Below are positions 1 to 7,856 of a DNA stretch of 64,000 bases, piece by piece. This DNA is from Dehalococcoidia bacterium (GTDB taxonomy: Bacteria; Chloroflexota; Dehalococcoidia; Lucifugimonadales; Lucifugimonadaceae). The number at the start of each line of letters is the position of its first letter. The first letter of the stretch is position 1. The stretch lies in contig JAJEAU010000022.1 of the NCBI GenBank assembly GCA_022824185.1, positions 124,001 to 188,000 on the forward strand, read 5' to 3'. The notes beneath the pieces are model-generated. The model saw only the letters and a list, made by a program, of their open reading frames with translations. It did no database searches and was not told where the DNA came from. The position numbers and the translations under genes were made by a program.

Positions 1-1
1 T

Positions 2-82
2 GCGATGCGACGGGTCGATCGTGGCGAGTTGGTACCGAATGAGCGGAATATCGAGTTGATTCTCTCGAATGCGGGATTTTGA
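2..82 (+). CDS. C-terminal fragment of an unidentified protein
   Basis: An open frame enters from the left edge and ends at a TGA at 80-82, giving 26 residues that finish in NIELILSNAGF. Only the tail is visible and no family can be named from it. A gap of 33 bases follows before the next start, so it may share a transcript with the helicase gene. It could also be a chance frame; the only support is its position directly before a co-oriented gene. Confidence 0.35.
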   Translation, partial: AMRRVDRGELVPNERNIELILSNAGF

Positions 83-115
83 TCGGTCGATCGGTGTATT
101 GGCGACGTTCTAGCT

Positions 116-2971
116 TTGGTTTCTAAACAGTCTCAGACGGCTGACGCGGTTTCGCCGCGCCTGGAAACGTTAGTTGCTCTCGATTTAGAGACGACTGGGT
201 TGAACTCGGCATCGGACCGGATCATCGATGTTGGTGCGGTGAAGTTTCGGGGAGACGAGCAGATCGGGGTTTTTCATTCTCTGGTCAACCCGCGGGTGAG
301 GCTGCAGGAGTTCATCATCTCGTTGACGGGGATCACGCAGCATGACGTAGATGGTGCGCCGGATTGGAATGCTGTCCGGGATGAGTTGCGGGATTTCATC
401 GGCGGTGCCAGGTTGGTTGGGCATAACGTGGAGTTCGACGTCGGGTTTTTGCGTTCGCATGGGATCGGCGTGGAGAAGCTGAGTTACGACACCGAGCAGA
501 TGGCTCGAGTCGTGTTTCCGCAAGGACCGGAGTTCGGTCTCGGGAGATTGGCGCAGCGGTTTGGCGTGATGCACGACGATCCGCATCGTGCGCTATCGGA
601 TGCATTGGCGTCTAAGGATCTGTTTTTGATCTTCCTCAAGGAGTTTGAGGCGATGCCAGTCGGAGCACTGGCCCGGATTGCGCAGTTGGGGATGCGTTCG
701 GGTTGGAGTGTCAGCGAGTTGGCCACCAACATGGTTTCGGCAGGCGACGGCGTAGACGAGCAGGTCGGTCGATTGGGCATAGACGAGGGATCGTTAAATG
801 AGCGTTTGAGGTTGCCGGGGCGATTTACGGGTTGGGGTGATTCGTCGGAAGAAGATGACAGTGAGGTTTCGGAAGAGCACGTTGTTCAGACCGAGATGGC
901 GTTTCTGCCAGGCGGATTGGTCGAGTCGACGATGCCAACGTTCGAGGCACGGGAAGGTCAGCGCGAGATGGCTGTTACCGTGGCCCGCGCCATCGTAGGC
1001 AGGGAGAAGCTGATGGTGGAGGCGGGGACTGGTATCGGCAAGTCGTTGGCATATCTGTTGCCCGCGGCGTTGATGGTCGCGAATACCGGTGGCAAGGCGG
1101 TGATCTCCACGAATACGCTCAATCTGCAGGAACAGTTGCTGAATAAGGATTTCAAGACGGTTCGCGAGATTGTGAAGCACGAGACGGGCGTTGAGTTAGA
1201 AGCGGTGCAGCTTAAAGGCAGGTCGAACTATCTGTGTGTCCAGCGATGGCGCGATGCGGTTTCGCAGGGCAACCACGGGCAATCGGATGCTCGGGTGCTG
1301 TCGCAGTGTATGACTTGGCTGGGTGATACCGAGACCGGGGATCGATCTGAGCTGTCGCTGGGGTGGGACACCGGGATATTCAGTCGGTTGTCTGCTGACG
1401 GTTGCCCCCCAACGACGAGTGGCGGCGGATTCCCGTGTCAAGGGCCGCCGTGTTTCATGTTGAAGGCCCGAGCGAATGCTCAACATGCCGATGTTCTGAT
1501 CGTGAATCATGCGTTGCTGGTCAGCGACATGGCTGCGGAGAACGCCATATTGCCGCCGCATCAAGTGTTGGTGATTGACGAAGCCCACCATTTGAAGGAT
1601 GTGGCTACGCGGCATCTTGGGTTTGAGATCCGCGAGTCGCAGCTCATGGATGATCTGGGTGCACTGACCCGAAGCGATGGGATGTTCCCGCGGCTGGTAA
1701 GGCTCGCCACCATGCGAGGCGGCAGTGAGGAGGTCTTGTCCTCGGTGCCAGAAGTTCAACGGCAAATCGTGGAATCGGGAGACAAGGCGACTTTAGCGGC
1801 GAGTAGGATATGTGACGCCTTACGCGATCTGACCAGTTTCGTGACGCGGCGAGAACGGTCTCGTGAGATGCGGATTCTGGGTATGACGCGAATCACTCAG
1901 GAATGGCGTCGAGGCGTGGACGAGCATTGGGTGACGCTTTACCCGGCACTCACGGCTGTGGTCAACGGATTGAGGACGCTTTTGGATCTGGCGTCAACTG
2001 ATGGTGGCCAGCCCGACGCGGCGATCATCAACGTGAACGCGCTGTATGAGAGGTTGCGGGATGTCAGGTCATGGCTGTTCTACCTGATTGAGCAACCGGA
2101 TGAGAATTTCGTCTACTGGAGTTCAGTAAACCAACGACGCAACATGGAGCTGCAGTTGAGCGGTGCACCTTTGGATGTGTCGGCACAGCTACGATCAGGG
2201 TTGTTCAGTCAGGATCGAGCGCACGTCTTGACAGGCGCGACTATCAGCGAAGGCGGGAGTTTTGAGAGGGCGAAGACTGCACTGGGATTCGATGCCGATG
2301 AGGAGTTGAGCATCGGTTCCCCGTTTGATTTCAAGAATGCGGCTTTGATTCTGGTGCCGGAGGATATCCCTCAACCAAACACGCCCGGTTACAACGAAGC
2401 AGTGACAGCCGCGGTTCACGACATCGCGGAGGCGACGCAGGGCCGGACATTGGCTTTGTTTACGGCGAACTCGGCATTGAACACGACCCGGGATGCGCTG
2501 TTTAACAGGTTCAAGAACTCTGAGACTCAGGTGTTCGGTCAGGGGCGTGATGGACCCGCGTCGCGAGTGATGCAGCTCCTCAACGATTCGGACAACGCGG
2601 TTGCGTTAGGTGCGATGAGTCTTTGGGAGGGCATTGATCTGCAGGATGCTTCGATCAATTCTCTAGTGATGACGCGGTTGCCGTTTCCGGTGCCGCGAGA
2701 CCCTATCCATGAGGCGCGTTCAGAAAATCTTGAAAACCCGTTCAACGGGTATTTCGTGCCGGAGGCGGTGACGAAGTTCCGCCAAGGCTTTGGAAGGTTG
2801 ATTCGGTCGAGGAATGACCGAGGGGTATTCGTCGTGTTGGATAGGCGAATCATCTCGAAGGCCTACGGTCGGTTGTTCCAGAAGTCGATACCGCAGGGAA
2901 CGGTGAGGAGGGTCACGTTGGGGACGATGGCGGATTACGTCGAGCGATGGTTGTCTGGGACGCCAGTTTGA
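116..2971 (+). CDS. dinG: DinG-type ATP-dependent DNA helicase with N-terminal 3'-5' exonuclease domain
   Basis: 951 residues from a TTG start; no clear ribosome site is seen, so the start is approximate. Residues about 18-180 form a DEDDh exonuclease domain (LDLETTGLN, GHNVEFD, HRALSDA), as in the DnaQ family. The helicase half has a Walker A (EAGTGIGKS, about 302-310), a cysteine cluster around residues 375-450 fitting the Fe-S cluster of XPD/DinG helicases, a DEAH box (VIDEAHHL) and a late QGFGRLIRS motif. Exonuclease-DinG fusions are known in Firmicutes and Chloroflexota. The expected role is unwinding and clearing of DNA or R-loop structures during repair. The 3' end overlaps the following glycosylase frame by 25 bases if that gene starts at its ATG. 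Confidence 0.93.
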   Translation: MVSKQSQTADAVSPRLETLVALDLETTGLNSASDRIIDVGAVKFRGDEQIGVFHSLVNPRVRLQEFIISLTGITQHDVDGAPDWNAVRDELRDFIGGARLVGHNVEFDVGFLRSHGIGVEKLSYDTEQMARVVFPQGPEFGLGRLAQRFGVMHDDPHRALSDALASKDLFLIFLKEFEAMPVGALARIAQLGMRSGWSVSELATNMVSAGDGVDEQVGRLGIDEGSLNERLRLPGRFTGWGDSSEEDDSEVSEEHVVQTEMAFLPGGLVESTMPTFEAREGQREMAVTVARAIVGREKLMVEAGTGIGKSLAYLLPAALMVANTGGKAVISTNTLNLQEQLLNKDFKTVREIVKHETGVELEAVQLKGRSNYLCVQRWRDAVSQGNHGQSDARVLSQCMTWLGDTETGDRSELSLGWDTGIFSRLSADGCPPTTSGGGFPCQGPPCFMLKARANAQHADVLIVNHALLVSDMAAENAILPPHQVLVIDEAHHLKDVATRHLGFEIRESQLMDDLGALTRSDGMFPRLVRLATMRGGSEEVLSSVPEVQRQIVESGDKATLAASRICDALRDLTSFVTRRERSREMRILGMTRITQEWRRGVDEHWVTLYPALTAVVNGLRTLLDLASTDGGQPDAAIINVNALYERLRDVRSWLFYLIEQPDENFVYWSSVNQRRNMELQLSGAPLDVSAQLRSGLFSQDRAHVLTGATISEGGSFERAKTALGFDADEELSIGSPFDFKNAALILVPEDIPQPNTPGYNEAVTAAVHDIAEATQGRTLALFTANSALNTTRDALFNRFKNSETQVFGQGRDGPASRVMQLLNDSDNAVALGAMSLWEGIDLQDASINSLVMTRLPFPVPRDPIHEARSENLENPFNGYFVPEAVTKFRQGFGRLIRSRNDRGVFVVLDRRIISKAYGRLFQKSIPQGTVRRVTLGTMADYVERWLSGTPV

Positions 2972-3867
2972 TTTTGGCGGGTACGTCGCGGATTGCGAGT
3001 GGCTCCGAATTGAAATCTCTACGGCTTGCCATCGAACCATTCGATCTTGAGCAGACGCTTGATGGTGGTCAGGCGTTCAGGTGGCACCGGTCTGAAGAAG
3101 GCGCGTTCCGCGGGGTTATCGGTACGCGGGTGTTCGGGATCGGAATTGATGGATTGGCTGTTTCTATGACATGGGAAGGAAATGGTGAAAGCGACGAGGT
3201 TGAGCAAGAGATCAATGATTACCTGCAGGCTGAGGTTGATGTTGGTGAGGTGCGACGGGTGCTATCGTCAGAACCTGGGTTCGGGGAGTGTGTCGCCGAA
3301 ACGCCGTTGATTCGCGTGTTGCGGCAAGACCCATGGGAGTGTCTCGTCGAGTTCATTTGCTCGCAGAACTCGAACATCCCTAGGATCAAGCAAATGATCG
3401 GTTCAGTCGCACGGATGGGGCGTCGAATCGGTGATGACGACTGGGCATATGAGTTCCCAACGGTGGAGGTAGTCGCAGACGCGGGTGAGGATCACTTGAG
3501 ATCGATCGGACTGGGATACCGTGGCAAACATCTGGCGTTGGCGGCGGCGGCGTTGGTCGGTTGGGGTGACGGTGAGTTGACAGGATTGCGCGAAGCCTCG
3601 TACTACGAGGCGAAGGATGCGTTGATGGTGTTGCAGGGAGTTGGCCCCAAGGTTGCGGATTGCATATTGGCGTATTCGTTGGATAAGGGAGAGGCTTTTC
3701 CGGTCGATGTGCACGTCAGGCGTGCGGCGATACGGCTCTATGGATTGGATGAGAATGTGAAGAACGAATCGGTGGGTGAGTGGGCGAGAGACCGGTTCGG
3801 CAAGTACGCGGCTTGGGCACAGCTCTATATGTTTCGAGATGAAATCAATCGTCGTTCAGTCGGTTAA
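2947..3867 (+). CDS. 8-oxoguanine DNA glycosylase/AP lyase, OGG1 type
   Basis: 306 residues from an ATG inside the end of the helicase gene; in-frame TTG codons at 2968 and 2974 are alternative starts. The N-terminal domain has the GGQAFRW signature of OGG1 enzymes. The helix-hairpin-helix motif LQGVGPKVADC carries the likely Schiff-base lysine at residue 235, and the activating aspartate lies 19 residues later in FPVDVHVRR (residue 254), the same spacing as in human OGG1. It would excise 8-oxoguanine opposite C. It is probably co-transcribed with the helicase upstream. The gene converges on the CCA-adding enzyme gene, and the two stop regions overlap by 23 bases. Confidence 0.92.
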   Translation: MVVWDASLILAGTSRIASGSELKSLRLAIEPFDLEQTLDGGQAFRWHRSEEGAFRGVIGTRVFGIGIDGLAVSMTWEGNGESDEVEQEINDYLQAEVDVGEVRRVLSSEPGFGECVAETPLIRVLRQDPWECLVEFICSQNSNIPRIKQMIGSVARMGRRIGDDDWAYEFPTVEVVADAGEDHLRSIGLGYRGKHLALAAAALVGWGDGELTGLREASYYEAKDALMVLQGVGPKVADCILAYSLDKGEAFPVDVHVRRAAIRLYGLDENVKNESVGEWARDRFGKYAAWAQLYMFRDEINRRSVG

Positions 3868-5125
3868 GGACGTGTTGACGCTCTTCGTCGACAATCGATA
3901 TCTGGCCCTCGATGCGTAGGGCGAGGAGTTCGTCGAGGAGCATACCGATCCTTGGGCCTTGAGGGACGCCGAGATTGATGAGGTCATCGCCGGTTAGGTC
4001 GGGTTTGATATGGCGAAGTCGGTTTTGGAAGTCTTTGAAGCGAGCGCCGACGGCGTTGTCGTGCTCAACGAGAGAGATTGATCGGACGACGGATGGATTA
4101 ACGCCGGTGAGGCTGCGGTGAAGTTCGAGGTCGGTGACGTTTTCCTCTCGGCAACGCCGGGCGATAGTGTGGGCGTCGGCAGCGTCGTTCGCGATTTCGG
4201 TCCAACTCGTTGGCATCAACAGTCGTTTTACCAAGGACCGCGATTCTTCGGGAGGGATCAAGTACGCGAACGCGGCGAAGCGAGTAAGGTCGGTTTCTTC
4301 GGTTGAGAAATTGGAAAAGGCATCGGCGAGGATTTCTGCACCGATGCCAAGAGCTTTCAAAACGTCGTAACGATTCGCGAGTTCGACCAACGAATCCAAG
4401 TTCTCATGTGGGCTGAACCAAAGTCTGAATTCGTTGAATACTCTTTGTGGCGAGTTTCGGGTCATCCGAAGGAGATCATCGATCGATTCTGAGATCTGCA
4501 ACTCGGTCGCCGGATCGAATCGGTAGTCGTACCGTGCGGCGAGACGGATACCGCGCATGATGCGGAGAGGGTCCTCGCGGAAGGCATCTGGACGAATAGC
4601 GCGGAGAATACCGTCCTTGGCGTCTTTCGAACCGTTGAACGGATCGATTAACGAGGCGTATCCATTCGGGCGAAGCGGAATCACCATGGCGTTAATCGAA
4701 AAATCGCGTCGCGAGAGGTCGGTTTCGATGTTGTCGACCAATGTGATTATTGGAATGGAGCCCCAAGGATCGTAGAGGTCCGTCCGTGCCGAAGCTACGT
4801 CGACCGTGGTGTCTCCGGTCTTGATCTTGGCGGTGTGGAGTTTCGAGGTGGCGACAATCTTGCAACTCGGCAGTTTGAGGGTTAGGGCGTTGGCAAAAGA
4901 CTCGGCATCGCCGATGATTGTGATGTCGGGTGAAGTTGAGATATGGCGTCGTCGAGACGCGAATTCTCGGACGATCCCACCAACGAGGTAGGCCTCTGTC
5001 CCGTTTGCGTCTGCTACGCAAGCGATAGCGCGCAGCGTTTCTGCGACTTCGTGACTAAGACCCGCGTTGTCGAATAGGTTGATGTTGACCTCGTCTTGAT
5101 CGCCGGATTTGAGGTTGTTGGGCAT
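3845..5125 (-). CDS. cca: CCA tRNA nucleotidyltransferase / poly(A) polymerase family protein
   Basis: 426 residues from the ATG at 5125; the frame stays open upstream, but the extra residues look unlike family N-termini. The nucleotidyltransferase head has AYLVGGIVREF followed by the DITI acidic pair. The RRDFSINAM motif and the REDPLRIMRGIRLAARY tRNA-binding motif of class II CCA-adding enzymes and bacterial poly(A) polymerases follow. The C-terminal third is helical and poorly conserved. The protein should repair or complete the CCA 3' end of tRNAs. Both tRNAs in this window already encode CCA, so a repair or poly(A) role is possible. It is divergent from the DsbA-like gene. Confidence 0.88.
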   Translation of the reverse strand: MPNNLKSGDQDEVNINLFDNAGLSHEVAETLRAIACVADANGTEAYLVGGIVREFASRRRHISTSPDITIIGDAESFANALTLKLPSCKIVATSKLHTAKIKTGDTTVDVASARTDLYDPWGSIPIITLVDNIETDLSRRDFSINAMVIPLRPNGYASLIDPFNGSKDAKDGILRAIRPDAFREDPLRIMRGIRLAARYDYRFDPATELQISESIDDLLRMTRNSPQRVFNEFRLWFSPHENLDSLVELANRYDVLKALGIGAEILADAFSNFSTEETDLTRFAAFAYLIPPEESRSLVKRLLMPTSWTEIANDAADAHTIARRCREENVTDLELHRSLTGVNPSVVRSISLVEHDNAVGARFKDFQNRLRHIKPDLTGDDLINLGVPQGPRIGMLLDELLALRIEGQISIVDEERQHVLNRLNDD

Positions 5126-5274
5126 GTTGAGGGGTAAAGTGGTTCGATTCTGGAAATGATTGCGATACTTCTGGTTTGTGATTCGCTGGTAGAATCGGTC
5201 AAAGTTCAGGCGTTGTTTCAATTGCAAGGCGGCCAACTCGATGCTACGGCCGTCAAGAGAAAGGTCAGCACGGC

Positions 5275-5910
5275 ATGATTAGCGACCTACCAATCAAAGT
5301 AGACGTCTTCATCGATTACACCTGACCTTGGGTGCGCCAAGCTGGGATCTGGCTATCCCGGGTGAAGGATGAGATGGGCGACGATCTAGACATCACGTAT
5401 CGTAGTTTCGCACTTGAGCAGGCGAACTCGCAGAATGGTCCGGAGTGGAAGGCATGGGAGCAGGGCGAGGACTATGAAAGCCGAGGATTGTGGGCGTTGC
5501 GCGGGGGCAGAGCCGCTCAGATGCAGGGTTGGGCCGCTCATGACAAGTGGATGCTCGAGTTGCAACACTATAAATTCGTCGAACGCGGCGACATTCGAGA
5601 CCGACAATCAGTTATTGATGCGGCGGAACGTGCTGGCCTCGACATGGCGAAGTTCATCTCGGATGTTGATTCTCCTGACCGCCTAGTTGAGATCGGGCGA
5701 GATCACGAAGAAGCGGTTTCGGAGGGCATCTTCGGTACGCCGACGTTTATTTTCGAGGACGGTTCGGCGGCATTCCTCAAGACGTTCACGCCGCCGGAAG
5801 ACGACTCCATGGCGGCGTTCGAAAACATGGTTTTGATGGCTCGAAACCGACCGTACTTCGGCGAACTGAAGCGCCCACAGCCACCTTGGCCTCGCGACGT
5901 CGAGGTTTGA
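5275..5910 (+). CDS. DsbA/FrnE-like thiol oxidoreductase, probable selenoprotein (in-frame TGA at 5323-5325)
   Basis: Read from the ATG at 5275, the frame gives MISDLPIKVDVFIDYT, then TGA, then PWVRQAGIWLSRVKDEM and on to a normal TGA stop: 211 residues with TGA read as selenocysteine. DsbA/FrnE-family relatives have Cys at exactly this point (DYTCPWV-like motif at the end of the first strand), so the TGA replaces the catalytic residue. The cis-Pro loop GIFGTPTFIFEDG and the KRPQPPWP tail are intact and no other stop or frame change is seen. A SECIS-like hairpin lies 23 bases after the TGA, and tRNA-Sec is encoded at 21.8 kb. A GTG at 5332 would give a truncated protein without the first strand or active site. 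A pseudogene is the main alternative. The active site would be Sec-Pro-Trp-Val, with one redox residue instead of CxxC. Confidence 0.85.
5342..5361 (+). promoter_or_regulatory. Candidate bacterial SECIS hairpin downstream of in-frame TGA
   Basis: Bases 5342-5348 pair with 5355-5361 (seven pairs, one G-U) around the six-base loop CTGGCT. The loop begins 23 bases after the TGA, inside the roughly 16-37 base window known for bacterial SECIS elements, and contains GG, although these are the third and fourth loop bases rather than the first two. A second five-pair hairpin (5327-5331 with 5337-5341) abuts it and could stack on it. Such elements recruit SelB with Sec-tRNA. Confidence 0.6.
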
Positions 5911-5913
5911 TCT

Positions 5914-6846
5914 TTGTCGTTGGAGACGTTCACAGAAACGAATTTGGATGAGCTTGAGAGCAAGCTCGGAATCAGCTTCAACAACCGCAACCTGCTGAAA
6001 CAGGCCTTGACGCACGAATCGTTCGTCAACGAATGGGGAGCGGAAAACGCCGACTCCTCGATGACGTCGTATGAGCGGCTGGAGTTTCTTGGCGATTCGG
6101 TCTTGAACTTCGTGGTGGCAAACGCGTTGTTCGAGCGTTCGCGAGGTGCGAGCGAAGGCGAACTGTCGATAGGGCGAGCGCACATCGTGTGCAAGGATTC
6201 TCTTGCTAAAGCCGCCGATCGACTTGAACTCGGCGACTACATACTGAGAGGCAAGGGCGAGAGCATTTACAGCCCCAATGTCCGTGAATCGGTGCTGGAG
6301 GATTCGTTTGAAGCGATCATCGGCGCCATCCATATTGATCGCGGGCTCGACGCTGCTTTGGATTTCGTCTTTCAGCATCTGGGTCATCAGATTGAGCAAG
6401 TTGCCAAGAACGGCGTCGAGAAGGATCCCAAATCGGCGTTTCAGGAGTTGGTGCAGGGAGCCGGTTTGAGGACGCCGCGCTATCACACGGAACTCTCAAA
6501 GGTCGATGAGTATGGCGAACAGCATTTCCTTGCCCGCGTGATGATCGAAGGGCGAGTGGTCGCACAAGGAGTGGGTGCGAGCAAGTCGAAGGCGCAGAAA
6601 CGCGCCGCCGCCAAAGCAAAAGATATGTTTGCGGATGGCATACCTTCCGATTTCGCGAAGAAGGCGTCGAAACGCAAATCGGCGAGCCGATCGAATGGTC
6701 GAACCACCGTATCGAACGGAACGGGATCGTCGAGTTCGTCGTCGTCAGCGAGTTGGCGACGTTTTGGTTCTTGGTTGAGTTTGGGTGTGTTGCGGCGAGG
6801 CGAACCAACACCGCGCCGGCGACTGATTTACAAGCGAACCGATTAG
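5914..6846 (+). CDS. rnc: Ribonuclease III
   Basis: 310 residues from a TTG three bases after the previous stop. The RNase III domain (about 8-155) has the signature ERLEFLGDSVL and the second acidic site LEDSFEAIIGAIHID. A double-stranded RNA-binding domain follows (about 170-240: DPKSAFQELVQ, then ASKSKAQKRAAAKAK). The last 70 residues are a Ser/Arg-rich, low-complexity tail beyond the usual 225-250 residue length. The enzyme processes rRNA precursors and cleaves structured RNAs. It sits between the DsbA-like gene and ftsY; rnc next to ftsY is a common bacterial arrangement. Confidence 0.96.
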   Translation: MSLETFTETNLDELESKLGISFNNRNLLKQALTHESFVNEWGAENADSSMTSYERLEFLGDSVLNFVVANALFERSRGASEGELSIGRAHIVCKDSLAKAADRLELGDYILRGKGESIYSPNVRESVLEDSFEAIIGAIHIDRGLDAALDFVFQHLGHQIEQVAKNGVEKDPKSAFQELVQGAGLRTPRYHTELSKVDEYGEQHFLARVMIEGRVVAQGVGASKSKAQKRAAAKAKDMFADGIPSDFAKKASKRKSASRSNGRTTVSNGTGSSSSSSSASWRRFGSWLSLGVLRRGEPTPRRRLIYKRTD

Positions 6847-6864
6847 TACCGCGTCGATGACCTG

Positions 6865-7791
6865 ATGCTCCGATTTTTTGGGAGGGACAAGAAGACTTCT
6901 GAGTCTTCGCAGGAAACAGGGCGGTCGTGGACTCACATCGTCGGGAACGTGTTCCGCCGTTCTGAGGTGGACGATGAGTTTTGGGAGGATCTGGAAGAAG
7001 CGTTGATCGTATCGGACGTTGGCGTCGAGACGTCTATGGCGTTGGTCGAGAAGATCCAAGAAGAGGCCAGGTGGCGAGGGGCGCGGACGCCGGAAGCGGT
7101 CTACGATCTGTTGCGGTCTGAGATCGCCGCCATGCTCAGCGACGAGGAACGATCAAACGGCTTCGACGATGACGGCCCGTCAGCGGTGATGGTGGTAGGT
7201 GTCAACGGTTCTGGCAAGACGACAACAATAGGCAAGTTGGCGCAAGCCGCGAAGAAAGACGGTCGCGTGCCGTTGATAGCGGCTGCCGACACTTTTCGTG
7301 CCGGTGCGATTTCCCAACTGGAGATTTGGGCCGATCGGACAGAGACGATGTTCGTGTCGTCATCGGCGGGTGCGGATCCGGGATCAGTCGTGTACGACGC
7401 GTTGAATGCTGCCAAATCCCGCGGTGCTGATTTCGTCGTAATCGATACCGCAGGTAGATTGCACACCGCACACAACCTGATGGAAGAGTTGAAAAAGATG
7501 CGTCGTGTACTGGATCGACATGCTGAAGATTTCACCCCGCGGGTCTTGCTGGTTATCGACGGCAACACAGGGCAGAACGGTGTCACGCAAGCGAAGCAAT
7601 TCAGCGACGCCGTCGGTTGCGATGGTGTGGTCCTGACGAAACTGGACAGCACGGCGAAAGGCGGGGTGATACTGGCTATCCGGGGCGAGATGGGTCTTCC
7701 TGTGAGATATATCGGCACTGGCGAAGGGATTGACGATATCGCACCCTTCGATCCACAAGAGTTCGCAGAGACGATTTTGCCCGTCAATTGA
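6865..7791 (+). CDS. ftsY: Signal recognition particle receptor FtsY
   Basis: 308 residues. A short helical N domain precedes the NG GTPase: GVNGSGKTTTIGKLA (P loop), AADTFRAGAISQLE, DTAGRLHTAHNLMEELKK, LTKLDSTAKGG, and the closing YIGTGEGIDDIAPFDP typical of FtsY rather than Ffh. The acidic A domain of E. coli FtsY is nearly absent, as in many Gram-positive and Chloroflexota proteins. It docks ribosome-SRP complexes at the membrane. The gene lies 18 bases after rnc, so the two are probably co-transcribed. Confidence 0.96.
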   Translation: MLRFFGRDKKTSESSQETGRSWTHIVGNVFRRSEVDDEFWEDLEEALIVSDVGVETSMALVEKIQEEARWRGARTPEAVYDLLRSEIAAMLSDEERSNGFDDDGPSAVMVVGVNGSGKTTTIGKLAQAAKKDGRVPLIAAADTFRAGAISQLEIWADRTETMFVSSSAGADPGSVVYDALNAAKSRGADFVVIDTAGRLHTAHNLMEELKKMRRVLDRHAEDFTPRVLLVIDGNTGQNGVTQAKQFSDAVGCDGVVLTKLDSTAKGGVILAIRGEMGLPVRYIGTGEGIDDIAPFDPQEFAETILPVN

Positions 7792-7856
7792 CGTATGGAG
7801 AATAGATTTAGCGGCGGCGTCCAAATCTTCGGCACCGCCACAGCGTATGCGTTTCG

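Noticed and set aside
5332-5910. DsbA-like gene starting at the GTG at 5332, with the TGA simply upstream of it
   Set aside because: That start removes the first beta strand and the whole active site, and the 16 codons before the TGA match the family, so readthrough is a better explanation.
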